The notes: generated by a model from the letters alone, not told the origin. 55,137 nucleotides of DNA from Anaerolineae bacterium (GCA_022826865.1 JAJDUC010000005.1:1-55137); one strand, 5' to 3'. Positions 41,680 through 51,571 are shown, numbered from the stretch's first letter. Numbers and translations: made by a program.

Positions 41680-42726
41680 ATGTCTTTCAGTATTAGGGCC
41701 GCCCCCCTGCGACGACTTTGCGCCGAGCTCTTCAGCGCCGCCGGGACGCCGGCGGATATCGCCGACGCCGTCGCGCGTTCTCTGGTGACAACCAACTTGA
41801 TGGGACATGACTCACACGGCGTCATCCGAGTCAAGCAATACCTGGGCATGATTCGCGACGGCATGATTAAACCGGCGGCGCGACCGCGCCTGCGCAAGCG
41901 TTTCGGCGCCACCGCGATGGTGACCAATGGATACGGCTTCGGCCAGATTGGCGCGAGCTTCGCGGCGGATCTCGCCGTGGAGCTTGGCCGGGAACATGGC
42001 ATCGCGGCCGTGTCGCTGGGACGAACCGGGCATATCGGCCGGCTGGGCGAGTACACGCACAGCATCGCCGCTCGCGGCTTGATCGGCATCGGTTTCACCG
42101 GCGGCACGATGCAGAAAAGCTGGGTCACGCCTTACGGCGGCCGCGAGCCAATCTTCAGCACCAATCCGATGTCTTTCGCCGTGCCCTGCGCCAACGATGA
42201 AACGCTGCTGCTGGACTTCGCCACCGCCAGTATCGCGCAAGGCAAACTGCTGTTGGCGCAGGCGAAAGGCCTGCCCATACCGCAAGGCATGATGCTAGAT
42301 AAACATGGCCGACCAAGCACAGACGCCGGCATTATGGATGACGGCGCGGTCTTGCTGGCCATGGGTTTGCACAAGGGCTCGGGCTTGTCTCTGATGATGG
42401 AGATCATCCCCAATCTGCTGGGCGGCGGAAGGCCGGTTTCATCAGCCGAATTTCACTATGGCAATCCAACCTTGCTGTTGGCGCTGCTTCCGGAAGCCTT
42501 TGATGAAGACAGCGATTTCGTCCAGCACGTGGAGCGCTTGAAGCGGCGTGTGAAGTCGGTCAAACCGGCGGCGGGTTTTGAGGAGGTGCTGCTGCCCGGC
42601 GAGCCGGAAGCGCGATCTTACGCCGGACGAGAAGCCAAGGGCATACCGCTGCCGGAAGCCACATGGGCTGATCTCTGCGACTCGGCGCGGGAGCTTGGAG
42701 TTGCGCTTCCAAGCCCGGTCGCTTAG
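41680..42726 (+). CDS. Ldh_2/YlbC-family malate/L-lactate dehydrogenase-type oxidoreductase
   Basis: 348 aa from ATG 41680 (GAGAGG 7 nt upstream). NAD(P)-dependent family that includes malate, L-sulfolactate and 2,3-diketogulonate reductases. The signature GHDSHGVIRVKQYLGMI (substrate-binding His and Asp), TSFAVPCANDE-like PMSFAVPC, and GAVLLAMGLHKGSGLSLMMEII are present. Substrate uncertain. Adjacent fucosidase and sulfatase genes suggest a hexose- or sulfo-sugar-derived acid, but this is inference. Confidence 0.88.
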   Translation: MSFSIRAAPLRRLCAELFSAAGTPADIADAVARSLVTTNLMGHDSHGVIRVKQYLGMIRDGMIKPAARPRLRKRFGATAMVTNGYGFGQIGASFAADLAVELGREHGIAAVSLGRTGHIGRLGEYTHSIAARGLIGIGFTGGTMQKSWVTPYGGREPIFSTNPMSFAVPCANDETLLLDFATASIAQGKLLLAQAKGLPIPQGMMLDKHGRPSTDAGIMDDGAVLLAMGLHKGSGLSLMMEIIPNLLGGGRPVSSAEFHYGNPTLLLALLPEAFDEDSDFVQHVERLKRRVKSVKPAAGFEEVLLPGEPEARSYAGREAKGIPLPEATWADLCDSARELGVALPSPVA

Positions 42727-42778
42727 CGCAAGCGGAGGATGCGGCAAGCAGTCGAGAAAACTGGAGGGAGCCAAGCCT

Positions 42779-44020
42779 ATGTATCAACCGAAAGCGACAA
42801 AAGGCAAGACCGATTGGTTCGTGCGCGACCGATTTGGCATGTTCATCCATTGGGGGCTCTATGCGCTGCCGGCGCGCCACGAGTGGGTCAAGCAGCGCGA
42901 GGAAATAAACGACGAGCGCTACGCGCCCTACTTCAAGTATTTCAATCCATCGCGCTTCGACCCCGATCATTGGGCGGACCTGGCGGCCGCCGCCGGCATG
43001 AAATACATGGTCATCACCTCGAAGCACCATGAGGGCTTCTGCCTGTGGGATTCACAGTTCACCGACTATAAAGCGACCAACACGCCCTGGGGCGGCGATC
43101 TGCTGCAGGAAGTGATACGGGCATTCCGCAGTCGCGGCCTGAAAGTGGGCTTCTATTATTCGCTCATCGATTGGCATCACCCCGATTTCACCGTCGACCG
43201 GATCCATTCCTTGCGCAATCATCCTGACCGCGCCGGGCTGAACCAAGGTCGCGATATGAGTCGCTACCGCGAATACATGAAGAATCAGGTGCGCGAATTG
43301 CTGACCAACTTCGGCAAAATCGACATCATCTGGTATGACTTTTCATATCCCGGCGAAGATGGCAAAGGCCGCGACGATTGGGACAGCGCCGGCCTGGAAG
43401 CGCTGAGCCGCGAGCTGCAGCCGGAGATTATCATCAACAATCGCTTGGACCTGCCCTCTTCGGCCGACATCTATACGCCGGAGCAATTTCAGCCGCGGGA
43501 ATGGGTGCATGTCGATGGCGAGCCGGTCGTCTGGGAGACTTGCCAGACCTTCAGCGGCTCCTGGGGTTACCATCGGGACGAAGCGACCTGGAAGAGCCCG
43601 GGTCAACTCATTCGCATGCTGGTCAACACCGTGTCGACCGGCGGCAATTTATTGATGAATGTGGGCCCGACCGCCCGCGGCGAGCTGGATAGCCGCGCTG
43701 AGCATGCCCTGGGCGTCTATCGCGACTGGATGGCGCAGCACAGCGAATCTATCTACGGCTGTACTGCCAGCGCCTTATCTCCGCCGCAGGACTGCCGGTT
43801 TACGCAGAAGGGCGACCTGCTCTATGCGCATATCTTCGCTTATCCCTTCCGCCATTTGCACATCGACGGCATCGGCGACCGGATCGAATATGCCGAGTTC
43901 CTGCACGACGGAAGCGAGATTCATTTCAGCGTAGACGCGCAGAATACCGCCTCCCTGCAATTGCCGGTGGCGCAGCCGAAGTCGGAGGCGCCGGTGGTCA
44001 AGCTCTATCTGAAGTCCTAG
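42779..44020 (+). CDS. GH29 alpha-L-fucosidase
   Basis: 413 aa from ATG 42779, with GGAGGG about 10 nt upstream. Hydrolyses terminal alpha-L-fucose with retention. The (beta/alpha)8 barrel has RFGMFIHWGLYALPARHEWV (start), SKHHEGFCLWDSQFTDYK (81-98), FYYSLIDWHHPDF, and the catalytic nucleophile Asp187 in DIIWYDFSYP. The C-terminal domain is short. No signal peptide, so fucosides would be imported and cleaved inside. It lies 52 bp after the Ldh_2 gene, same strand, and so probably in its operon. Confidence 0.94.
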   Translation: MYQPKATKGKTDWFVRDRFGMFIHWGLYALPARHEWVKQREEINDERYAPYFKYFNPSRFDPDHWADLAAAAGMKYMVITSKHHEGFCLWDSQFTDYKATNTPWGGDLLQEVIRAFRSRGLKVGFYYSLIDWHHPDFTVDRIHSLRNHPDRAGLNQGRDMSRYREYMKNQVRELLTNFGKIDIIWYDFSYPGEDGKGRDDWDSAGLEALSRELQPEIIINNRLDLPSSADIYTPEQFQPREWVHVDGEPVVWETCQTFSGSWGYHRDEATWKSPGQLIRMLVNTVSTGGNLLMNVGPTARGELDSRAEHALGVYRDWMAQHSESIYGCTASALSPPQDCRFTQKGDLLYAHIFAYPFRHLHIDGIGDRIEYAEFLHDGSEIHFSVDAQNTASLQLPVAQPKSEAPVVKLYLKS

Positions 44021-44057
44021 AGCCTCATCACGCCATTCTGTTATGCAATGCTGCAAC

Positions 44058-44118
44058 GGGCGAGCCAAGGCTCGCCCCTACATTTGTCGTGCGCGCGGGC
44101 GACCTGATAGGTCGTTAC
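44058..44118. repeat. Hairpin of the dispersed GGGCG family plus a decayed second hairpin
   Basis: 44058-44081 is a perfect hairpin (tip AGCC/GGCT, base GGGCG...CGCCCCTAC, loop AA), the same as at 20461-20484. 44097-44114 is a related hairpin (GCGACCT/AGGTCG around GAT) whose right arm has lost its CGCCC. They fill the space between the convergent fucosidase and CRTAC1-like genes. Confidence 0.7.
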
Positions 44119-44171
44119 GGCATTTTCTGGGGCAGGCCGGCGGCCTGGCAAGTCGCGCCTAGATTTGCTGT

Positions 44172-45773
44172 CTATCGGGAATACCTTATTTCCAGAAATT
44201 GATTGACGGCGACGCCGGTCAGCGTTTCTTCCATACCGTTGGGCCAGCGGATGAGCAATTCGCGGATGCCCGTGTCGCCCAAGCCGAAGTGCAGCGCGGT
44301 GTCATTGCCAGCGCCCAGGCTTGAGCCGCATTTCACTTCTTGCATCAGCGTCCGGCCGTCGTCCGTGCTGAGATAAACGCGGCTGCCAATCGCGTCGCGA
44401 TTGATATCGGCGCCACCGGTCAGGCGGATGTTGATCCAATTATTGGACCGGCCCAGGGCGCCGGTGTTGCGATAGAGCGCGTAGCCTTCGTTCCAATTGC
44501 CCAGTACAAAATCCAGTAAGCCATCGCGGTCGTAATCGGCGTAGGCCAGCCCCATGCTCGGCTGCAGGTCTTCCAGCCAATTCCGAGGCGTGACATCGGC
44601 GAAGGTGCCATCCCCGCGATTCTTGAAGAGAAAATCGCGATACTCGAACATCATGCCTTCGGGGCCGGAGTGGATATCGAATTGAATGAATTCGGTGGCG
44701 GTGAGAATAAGATCGAGCCAAGTGTCATTGTCGAAGTCGAAGAATATGGTGCCCCAGCCGACCGCGCTGCTCGGCCCCACGACGACGCCGGCCGCTTCCG
44801 CCACATCGTCGAAAGTGCCATCGCCCTGGTTTTGCAGCAGCACCATGCCATTGACCATATCGGAGAAATAAAAGTCCAGGTCGAGGTCATTGTCATAATC
44901 GCCCACCGCTAATCCCATGCCATGGATCATCGTGCGCGCGCCGGCTTCGATGGAAACTTCCGTCCAGCACCATCCGCCGCAACCGGCGCCGTCATTGCGC
45001 CAAAGGATATTGCCCAGCATATTCTTGAATTGATCGTTTACAACATAGATATCCGCATCGCCGTCGCTGTCGTAATCGGTGAAGCTGGCGCTGAAGCCCG
45101 CGCCCAAGAGCGAATCGTACTCCAACAGATGCGTGACATCAGCGAAGCTGCCATCGCCATTGTTGTGATATAGCGTGTCGCGGGCGGCGTCGTGCTCCCG
45201 CGTGATATTGGGGTCGCCACATTCGGGAAAGCAAGACCAGTTGACGACATAGAGATCGAGAAAACTGTCGCCATCATAGTCGCCCCAGGTAGCCGTCGTG
45301 CCTTTGCCGGCATCGCCCACGCCGGCCGCCGCGGTAACATCGCTGAAGCCGGCGCCGCCATCATTATGAAAAAGCCTGTTCTCGCCGTGATTGAGCACAT
45401 AGAGATCAAGCCAGCCATCGTTGTCATAATCCGCCCAGACAGCGCCGCCGGTTTCGGTGTCGGCAAGCGCGACCTGCGGCGTTAAAGGCGAGACCGAGAA
45501 GCTGCCATCGCCATTGTTGCGGTACAGGACGCTGGGGTCCCGATTGCCAGTGACGTAGAGATCGAGCCAGCCGTCGCGGTCATAGTCGCCCCAGGCTTGA
45601 CCGACGCCCAGATAACCGGTGGCGAATTCATCATCAAAGAGCTCCCAGTTGCCGCGGTGCGAGGCGTTGATGCCGGCGGCGGCGCTGACATCGACAAAAG
45701 GCTCGAGCTTGCCGATGGCCGTGAGCAGGAGCGCGCAGGCGGCAAGAAGAACGAGGCGGAAGGTGGACTTCAT
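44172..45773 (-). CDS. FG-GAP/VCBS-repeat protein with UnbV/ASPIC C-terminal domain (CRTAC1-like)
   Basis: 533 aa. Signal peptide (about 1-22), then repeated calcium-binding blades of the type GDYDRDGWLDLYV, ADYDNDGWLDLYV, GDYDGDSFLDLYVVNW and FTDYDSDGDADIYV, forming a seven-bladed propeller. The C-terminal domain (RLTGGADINRDAIGSRVYL, CGSSLGAGNDTALHFGLGDTG, WPNGMEETL) is UnbV/ASPIC. Such proteins are exported and bind ligands or surfaces; no enzyme function is established. The gene stands alone on the minus strand beside the sugar-transport operon. Confidence 0.93.
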   Translation of the reverse strand: MKSTFRLVLLAACALLLTAIGKLEPFVDVSAAAGINASHRGNWELFDDEFATGYLGVGQAWGDYDRDGWLDLYVTGNRDPSVLYRNNGDGSFSVSPLTPQVALADTETGGAVWADYDNDGWLDLYVLNHGENRLFHNDGGAGFSDVTAAAGVGDAGKGTTATWGDYDGDSFLDLYVVNWSCFPECGDPNITREHDAARDTLYHNNGDGSFADVTHLLEYDSLLGAGFSASFTDYDSDGDADIYVVNDQFKNMLGNILWRNDGAGCGGWCWTEVSIEAGARTMIHGMGLAVGDYDNDLDLDFYFSDMVNGMVLLQNQGDGTFDDVAEAAGVVVGPSSAVGWGTIFFDFDNDTWLDLILTATEFIQFDIHSGPEGMMFEYRDFLFKNRGDGTFADVTPRNWLEDLQPSMGLAYADYDRDGLLDFVLGNWNEGYALYRNTGALGRSNNWINIRLTGGADINRDAIGSRVYLSTDDGRTLMQEVKCGSSLGAGNDTALHFGLGDTGIRELLIRWPNGMEETLTGVAVNQFLEIRYSR

Positions 45774-45860
45774 GGGCTGATTCGAAAAAATCTGTCCGTC
45801 TGCGCGGCCTTAGCAATTTCAAGTTTGTCGTGAGCAATCACAACTTAAGTCGATTTGCAG

Positions 45861-45920
45861 GGAGTCGCCCGAAAAGTGTACGAGAAAAGCGGGCGACCTG
45901 ACAGGCTGCTCCACCTATTG
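45861..45920. repeat. Decayed remnants of the hairpin family
   Basis: GGAGTCGCCC (45861-45870) is a right arm like that of hairpin B at 39.55 kb, and GGGCGACCTGACAGG (45891-45905) is a left arm whose partner is degraded to CTGCTCC. No complete hairpin remains. They lie in the 204-bp gap upstream of the CRTAC1-like gene. Confidence 0.5.
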
Positions 45921-45977
45921 TCATGCTGATTGTCGCAGCGCTTTCTTAGACCTGCTTCTTTGACTCTGTGGAGAAGC

Positions 45978-46865
45978 CTAGCCCTTGACGCCGGATGTCG
46001 CGATTCCTTCGACAAAGTACCGTTGGCCGAAGATGAAGATGAGCAGTACCGGTATCACCGCGATTGTCGCCACCGCCATCATCAGGTGCCAGTCGGTGTT
46101 GCCGTAAGCGCCCTGGTACTGGACCAGGCAAACCGGCAGCGTCTGCACATCGGGCGTGCGCAGGTAAAGCAGCGGACCGAAGAAGTTATTCCAGTTGCCG
46201 ATGAAAGCGAAGATCGCAAGCGTCGCCAGCGCAGGCTTGGACAGGGGAATGAAGATTTGCAGCAGGATGCGCGCGTGGCCGGCGCCATCAATCTTGGCGG
46301 CGTCCACCAACTCTTCCGGAATCGTCAAAAAGAATTGGCGCAGCAGGAAGATGAAGAAGGGCCAACCGAACCAAGGCGGCACCATCAAGGGCAAGTGGGT
46401 ATCCAGCCAGCCAAAGCGATTAAAAAGGACGTACTGCGGCACCACCAGCGCTTCGTTGGGAAGCAGCATAGTCGCCAGGACGAGAGCGAAGAAGAAATTC
46501 TTGCCGCGCGCCTTGAGGCGAGCGAAGGCATAGGCGGCAAGCGTGCAGGAGACAAGATTGCCGATGATGTTGTTGACCGTGATTTTGAGCGAATTCCAGG
46601 TGCAGGTCGTGAAATTGACGTAGCCATAGCCGTACCAGCCGTCGGCGAAGTTCTCCCATTGCACCGTTTCCGGGATTAAGCGCGGCGGAAAAGCGAAGAC
46701 TTGATTCAGCGGTTTCAGCGCGGTCGAGACCATGACGATGAAGGGCAAAACAAAAGCGATTCCCAGCGGGACAAGCAAGGCGAAAGTGAGAATATAACCA
46801 ATAGCGCGCCGACCCTTGATGGACTTGCGCCAAGAGACGCTTTCTTTGGGTTTTCGCGTCGTCAT
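45978..46865 (-). CDS. ABC sugar transporter permease, MalG type
   Basis: 295 aa with about six transmembrane helices. The EAA loop is IPEELVDAAKIDGAGHARILLQIFIPLSKPAL and the C-terminal end is YFVEGIATSGVKG, typical of MalG/CUT1 permeases. It forms a heterodimer with the MalF-type protein encoded upstream (4-bp overlap). Sugar import is inferred from family. An ATPase gene is absent. Confidence 0.93.
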   Translation of the reverse strand: MTTRKPKESVSWRKSIKGRRAIGYILTFALLVPLGIAFVLPFIVMVSTALKPLNQVFAFPPRLIPETVQWENFADGWYGYGYVNFTTCTWNSLKITVNNIIGNLVSCTLAAYAFARLKARGKNFFFALVLATMLLPNEALVVPQYVLFNRFGWLDTHLPLMVPPWFGWPFFIFLLRQFFLTIPEELVDAAKIDGAGHARILLQIFIPLSKPALATLAIFAFIGNWNNFFGPLLYLRTPDVQTLPVCLVQYQGAYGNTDWHLMMAVATIAVIPVLLIFIFGQRYFVEGIATSGVKG

Positions 46866-47776
46866 CCGCTGTCAGCCTCGTAGTAAACCCAGCGCCTGCC
46901 GACCCAGAATTGGGCGCCCGTAAGCACCATGAGAACGACGAACATGATCCAGGCGACGGCGGCGGCGATGCCCAGTTGCAGGAAAATGAAGGCGTTTTCC
47001 CATAAGTACCAGATCATCACATTGCTGGATTCGCCCGGGCCGCCCTCGGTCATCACCCGGATTTCGGTGAAATTCTGGAAGGAACTCACGACCGAAATGA
47101 TGATCACGAAGAAAAGTACTGGCGAAAGCATGGGCAGGGTAACATTCGTAAATTTTTTCCAGTTGCCCGCGCCATCGATTGCAGCTGATTCGTACAATTC
47201 CTTGGGCACGCCCTGCAAGCCGGCCAGCAAAATAATCATGATCGGGCCGACCGAGAACATGCTCATCAAGATGAGCGACGGCTTGACCCAATCCTTGCTG
47301 AAAATCCAGGGCGGACCTGTGATGCCGATCTGCTTCAGCGAATAATTCAAGATGCCGAGGCGCGGATTAAATATCCAGATCCATACCAGCGCCACCGCCA
47401 CGCCCGCCGTCACCGTCGGCAGATAATAGACGGCGCGGAAGAAGGCGATGCCCGGCACCTTTTGATTGAGCAAGACCGCCAGCAGCAGGGCGAATGACAC
47501 GCCAAATACCACTCTCCCGACGACAATATAAAGGGTGTTGCCGACTGAGGTCCAAAAGATCGGATCGGCGAACAGCTTGGCATAGTTGTCGAGCCCGATG
47601 AACTGAAGATCGTCCAGCGAAATGCGCCAATCGGTGAAGCTCAAGCCCAGCATGCCCAAGACCGGACCGGCGCTGAATACGACCAAGCCAATCAGCCAGG
47701 GCAAGATGAACAGATAAAAGATGCGCTCTTCGCGTTTGGCGCTGGCTGAGATCGGCCGTGTCAATCGTCTGAACAT
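46862..47776 (-). CDS. ABC sugar transporter permease, MalF/UgpA type
   Basis: 304 aa with six predicted transmembrane helices, N-terminal FYLFILPWLIGLVVFSAGPVLG, and the EAA loop GVPKELYESAAIDGAGNWKKFTNVTLPML. This is the CUT1 family partner of the MalG-type permease. Second gene of a minus-strand transporter operon, after the binding protein and a conserved stem-loop (47810-47834). Confidence 0.93.
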   Translation of the reverse strand: MFRRLTRPISASAKREERIFYLFILPWLIGLVVFSAGPVLGMLGLSFTDWRISLDDLQFIGLDNYAKLFADPIFWTSVGNTLYIVVGRVVFGVSFALLLAVLLNQKVPGIAFFRAVYYLPTVTAGVAVALVWIWIFNPRLGILNYSLKQIGITGPPWIFSKDWVKPSLILMSMFSVGPIMIILLAGLQGVPKELYESAAIDGAGNWKKFTNVTLPMLSPVLFFVIIISVVSSFQNFTEIRVMTEGGPGESSNVMIWYLWENAFIFLQLGIAAAVAWIMFVVLMVLTGAQFWVGRRWVYYEADSG

Positions 47777-47809
47777 AGGATTTGCTTCGCTATTCGTCCA
47801 GCATTGCGC

Positions 47810-47834
47810 AGGGAGACCGCAATGCGATCTCCCT
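47810..47834. promoter_or_regulatory. Intercistronic stem-loop between binding protein and permease genes
   Basis: AGGGAGA (47810-47816) pairs with TCTCCCT (47828-47834), with CGC/GCG continuing the stem around AAT. Such hairpins commonly protect the binding-protein mRNA 3' end and lower permease expression relative to the binding protein. That use here is inferred. Confidence 0.6.
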
Positions 47835-47861
47835 CAAATGTTTACAGCTAAGGTGATTGGA

Positions 47862-49175
47862 CTACATGTCCGCAACGTCGTCGAGCGCAGCCTGCCCCTG
47901 TTCGGTGATGGCGGCGATCGCTTCGTCAACGGAAGCTTCGCCCAAACGAAGCAGTTCCGCTTGCGTTGAGAGCACGTTGCTCACTTGCGCGGCCGCCAAG
48001 GACTGGAAGGGAGGCCCGGTCACCGCGTAGTCGAACATGGCTTCAAGGAAGTAGTGACCGCTTGGCGGCGCCGGGTCGGAATTCAGCCAGACTTCAAGGC
48101 CTTCCGGACGCGCCGGCGAACCGCGGCCCGACAGGCTCCACATGAAGATCATGCCTTCAATTGAGAGATATTCGCGCAGGTAGCGCCAGGCGACATCGGG
48201 TTTGTCGCTGGTCGGCGTGATGCCATAACCGCTGCCGAAGGCGCCGGTATAGCGCTTGCCGTCAGCGCCCATTGGCGTCGGCGCGACATCCCATTCGAAA
48301 TTGGCCTGAGCGCGCATGCTCGGCGTGCTCCAGGTGGCGATATGGCCCATCGCCGCGGCGCCGGCGCGGAAGGGCTGCGAGTTGGGGAATGCTTCCGATT
48401 CGGTTCCGCTCGCGCCGGCATTGTCCTCGTGGATGAGTTTGTACCAGTGGTTGAGCGCCGCGCGCACTTCGGGCGTATCCATCGTCATCTCGGTTTCGTC
48501 TTCGTTCATGTGCACGCCGCCCCAGGCGCCAGTGAAGAAGCCGCCACCGCCGTTGCCAAGGTCAAGGCGACCGTCCCAGCCCCAAACGCCAGCATCGGGG
48601 TCGGTCAATTCCATTGCCGCGGCAGCCATGTCTTCCATAGTCCAGTCTTCGCTTGGGTAGTCCATGCCCGCGGCATCGAACATGTCCTTGTTGTAACCAA
48701 GGATGATGGGACCATGATCGTATGGCAGCGCATGGATGCGGCCGTTCACACGGTACAGGCGCACCGATTCTTCCCACATGCCTTCGACATTAAATTCTTC
48801 ATCGGCCACGACAATGTCATGGATGTCGATGATGATGCCTTCATGCGCCCAAGGCGTGGCGCGGCTGCCATGGACGTAGATGATGTCCGGCAGCGTACCG
48901 GCGGCGGCCCAGGCGGGCACCACATTATTGTGGTCGGCCCAGGTATTGTAAGTGATGCTGACCTTGATATCCGGATGCCGCTCCATGAAGCCTTCGTCGT
49001 ATTCGGACTGGCGCGGGCGGAAGGCCGCTTCCCAGTGGCGGCCGAATGTCAACTCCACCGTATCCTGCGCGCTGGCGATATTGCGCAGCGGGCCAAGCCC
49101 AGCGAGCGCGGCGCCGGAACTGCTTGCGGCGGCCAACTTGAGGAAGGCGCGGCGGGACAATTGTTTTGCACTCAT
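47862..49175 (-). CDS. Extracellular solute-binding protein of a sugar ABC importer, Tat signal
   Basis: 437 aa. The N terminus SRRAFLKLAAASS is a twin-arginine motif (Arg8-Arg9) followed by a hydrophobic region and AQ cleavage site, so it should be exported by Tat and held outside the membrane. The rest is a family 1 solute-binding protein (YEGFMERHPDIKVSITYN, GIIIDIHD, YPSEDWTMEDMAAAAMELTD, RYTGAFGSGYGI). First gene of the minus-strand operon, so the 85-bp stem-loop region separates it from the permeases. Ligand is probably an oligosaccharide. Confidence 0.93.
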   Translation of the reverse strand: MSAKQLSRRAFLKLAAASSSGAALAGLGPLRNIASAQDTVELTFGRHWEAAFRPRQSEYDEGFMERHPDIKVSITYNTWADHNNVVPAWAAAGTLPDIIYVHGSRATPWAHEGIIIDIHDIVVADEEFNVEGMWEESVRLYRVNGRIHALPYDHGPIILGYNKDMFDAAGMDYPSEDWTMEDMAAAAMELTDPDAGVWGWDGRLDLGNGGGGFFTGAWGGVHMNEDETEMTMDTPEVRAALNHWYKLIHEDNAGASGTESEAFPNSQPFRAGAAAMGHIATWSTPSMRAQANFEWDVAPTPMGADGKRYTGAFGSGYGITPTSDKPDVAWRYLREYLSIEGMIFMWSLSGRGSPARPEGLEVWLNSDPAPPSGHYFLEAMFDYAVTGPPFQSLAAAQVSNVLSTQAELLRLGEASVDEAIAAITEQGQAALDDVADM

Positions 49176-49737
49176 GATCGTTCCTTTCTGTGAACAGAAT
49201 TCTCACTACAAATGAACCATGGGTGATTTGAGATTTGCAGTCTAGGCGCCTCCTTTGCCTATTGTTTGCGATGGTTAAGCTGAGAACGGAATAAGCTGTT
49301 ATATTTTGCGACGCCGCTTCCCCCGCATATACGAGCGCTGGTTTGGCGCTCCCGGCATATTCGCGTAGCTGGCGTCCAAACGCTAGGATTAAGTGCCAAT
49401 ATGTTAAACGAGGTTAAGGGATTTGTCAAAGCGCGCTGCAAATCCGAATGCGGCTTTCTGCGCGAGCGCCCAGATCTCGCGCTATTCAAAGTCGCCAAAC
49501 ATGTGATAAGCTCCTGGCACACCGCCATTTCTCGGCTACGCTTGCAGTCGCCCGCTTTCGCAAACCTGCGCCATTCCAATAGGCTCAAGCACGATGCATG
49601 AGCGCTGGTCCGCGGGCATGCCGGTTTTAGAGAATCGTTGCATTTGTCGCGGCGGCATGCTTATTCAACGGAATCAGACTGTTGGTCAATCAAAGTCCCC
49701 CCCGCTTTTTCCCAGATATGAAACTTGACGCTGCGCC
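49176..49737. promoter_or_regulatory. 562-bp divergent control region of the two sugar importers
   Basis: No gene with family resemblance is seen. A short palindrome GAGCGC/GCGCTC (about 49333-49350) sits inside a wider imperfect palindrome (CGCATATACGAGCGC ... GCGCTC ... GCATATTCG) and could be an operator. TATAAC on the minus strand near 49302 is a weak -10 box for the binding protein gene. The right-hand operon start has no clear promoter. Divergent sugar operons sharing one control region would allow joint regulation. Confidence 0.35.
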
Positions 49738-50676
49738 ATGATTGCCAGGCGCCAGCAGGTGAAGCGACGCGGACCTAGCGCTCGCTTTCGCGAAGCCCTG
49801 AATGGCTACGCCTTCGTTTCGCCTTGGGTGATCGGCTTTCTGATCTTTGTCATCGGTCCCATGATCGGCTTGATCTGGCTGAGCTTTCACCGATGGGATC
49901 TTATTGGCGATCCGCGGCAGGTCGGTTGGAGGAATTACGAGCGTCTGCTCAACGACAGGCTCTTTCTCAAGTCCATGGAGGTCACCATCATTTATGGACT
50001 GGGGCGCGTGCCTTTGGGCATATTTGTCGCTTTGGGCACGGCGCTGCTGCTGAACAATCGCCGTATCAAGTTCATCGGCATCTGGCGCACCATCTATTAC
50101 ATGCCAGTGGTTCTGCCGCCGGTCGCTATCGCCTTGGTCTGGATGTGGATCTATAATCCGCGCTACGGCATTTTGAATTCGACGATCCAACAAGTCTTTG
50201 GCGTGCCCGGTCCCCGTTGGCTGGACGACCCGACCCTGGTATTGCCCTCGCTGATGATCATGGCGGTATGGGTCGCGGCCGGGCGCAACATGATCATTTA
50301 CCTCTCCGGATTGCAGGGCATATCCAGTGAACTCTATGAAGCCTCAGCAATTGACGGCGCCGGCTACTGGCGACAATTCTGGCGGATCACCCTGCCGCTG
50401 CTGACGCCGGTCATATTCTTCAATCTGATTACCGGCATGATCGACACATTCAAACTCTTTTCGCAGGCTTACATCATGACCGAAGGCGGGCCGCGGAATC
50501 AATCGCTCTTTTTTACTTACTACCTCTTTCAGAAAGGATTCGAACAGTATCAGATGGGTTACGCCTCGGCGATGGCGGTCGTCGTTTTCTTCATCATCAT
50601 GGCGCTGACCCTGCTAGTATTCCGCTGGTCGAAAGCCTGGGTTTATTACGAAGGCGAACTGACAGGGAGCAGTTAG
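49738..50676 (+). CDS. ABC sugar transporter permease, MalF type (second system)
   Basis: 312 aa with six transmembrane helices, start MIARRQQVKRRGPSARFREALNGYAFVSPW, and the EAA loop GISSELYEASAIDGAGYWRQFWRITLPLL. Only distantly similar to the first system. It is divergent from the first importer and starts its own operon: MalF, MalG (4-bp gap) and binding protein, the reverse gene order of system one. Confidence 0.92.
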   Translation: MIARRQQVKRRGPSARFREALNGYAFVSPWVIGFLIFVIGPMIGLIWLSFHRWDLIGDPRQVGWRNYERLLNDRLFLKSMEVTIIYGLGRVPLGIFVALGTALLLNNRRIKFIGIWRTIYYMPVVLPPVAIALVWMWIYNPRYGILNSTIQQVFGVPGPRWLDDPTLVLPSLMIMAVWVAAGRNMIIYLSGLQGISSELYEASAIDGAGYWRQFWRITLPLLTPVIFFNLITGMIDTFKLFSQAYIMTEGGPRNQSLFFTYYLFQKGFEQYQMGYASAMAVVVFFIIMALTLLVFRWSKAWVYYEGELTGSS

Positions 50677-50680
50677 AACG

Positions 50681-51571
50681 ATGGCTGTCAACATCGCGCT
50701 GCCAGCGCAAACGCGCAAAAACCGCTTGCAGGAGCGGCTCCTGTCCCACCTCAGCGTCTTGGCAATATACGCCATCCTGCTGCTGGGAGCGGTTTTGGTC
50801 TTCTTCCCCTTCGCCTGGACGATCTCGACATCATTGAAAACGGAACAGCAGACGCTGGAGTACCCGCCGACCTGGCTGCCCGATCCCGTCCAGTGGGAGA
50901 ACTATCCCAATGCGCTCACGGCGCGTCCATTCGGGCAGTACTACATCAATACCACCATCATCACAGTCTTGAGCGTCATTGGGCAAGTTATGAGTTCGGC
51001 GGTGGTGGCTTATGGGTTCGCGCGCTTCCGTTTCCCCGGGCGGGGTTTCATGTTCCTGGTCGTGCTCAGTACGCTGATGATCCCCTTCCATATGTTGATT
51101 ATCCCGCGCTTCATCCTGTTCAAATACCTGGGCTGGCTCGATACCTTCCTGCCGCTGATCGTGCCGAATTTCTTCGGCGGCGCTTTCTCCATCTTTTTGC
51201 TGCGGCAGTATTTCTTGACGATTCCGTTGGATCTGGATGAAGCCGCCAAGATGGACGGCGCCACTGCATTTCAGATTTTCATTCGGATTATTCTGCCTTT
51301 GGCGCGCCCCGCTCTTGGCGCGGTCGCCGTCTTTGAATTTGTGTCAACATGGAATGATTTTCTCGGCCCGCTCATTTATCTGAGTTCGGACCGCAACTAC
51401 ACGGTATCCATCGGATTGGCGGCATTCCGCAATGATTACTTCACCGCCTGGCATCTGTTTATGGCCGCCTCGGCCGTGGCCATGCTGGCGCCGCTTGTCG
51501 TCTTCTTCCTGGCGCAGAAGTATTTCATCGGGGGCGTCGCCCTAACCGGTTCTGGCGGTTCAAAAGGTTGA
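50681..51571 (+). CDS. ABC sugar transporter permease, MalG type (second system)
   Basis: 296 aa, six transmembrane helices. EAA loop IPLDLDEAAKMDGATAFQIFIRIILPLARPAL, C-terminal GVALTGSGGSKG. Starts 4 bp after the MalF-type stop, so it is translationally coupled. Partner of the gene before it. Confidence 0.93.
   Translation: MAVNIALPAQTRKNRLQERLLSHLSVLAIYAILLLGAVLVFFPFAWTISTSLKTEQQTLEYPPTWLPDPVQWENYPNALTARPFGQYYINTTIITVLSVIGQVMSSAVVAYGFARFRFPGRGFMFLVVLSTLMIPFHMLIIPRFILFKYLGWLDTFLPLIVPNFFGGAFSIFLLRQYFLTIPLDLDEAAKMDGATAFQIFIRIILPLARPALGAVAVFEFVSTWNDFLGPLIYLSSDRNYTVSIGLAAFRNDYFTAWHLFMAASAVAMLAPLVVFFLAQKYFIGGVALTGSGGSKG

Noticed and set aside
49401..49601. 66-codon plus-strand frame in the intergenic region of the two importers
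   Set aside because: No family resemblance, no ribosome site, and a similar-size frame exists on the other strand.
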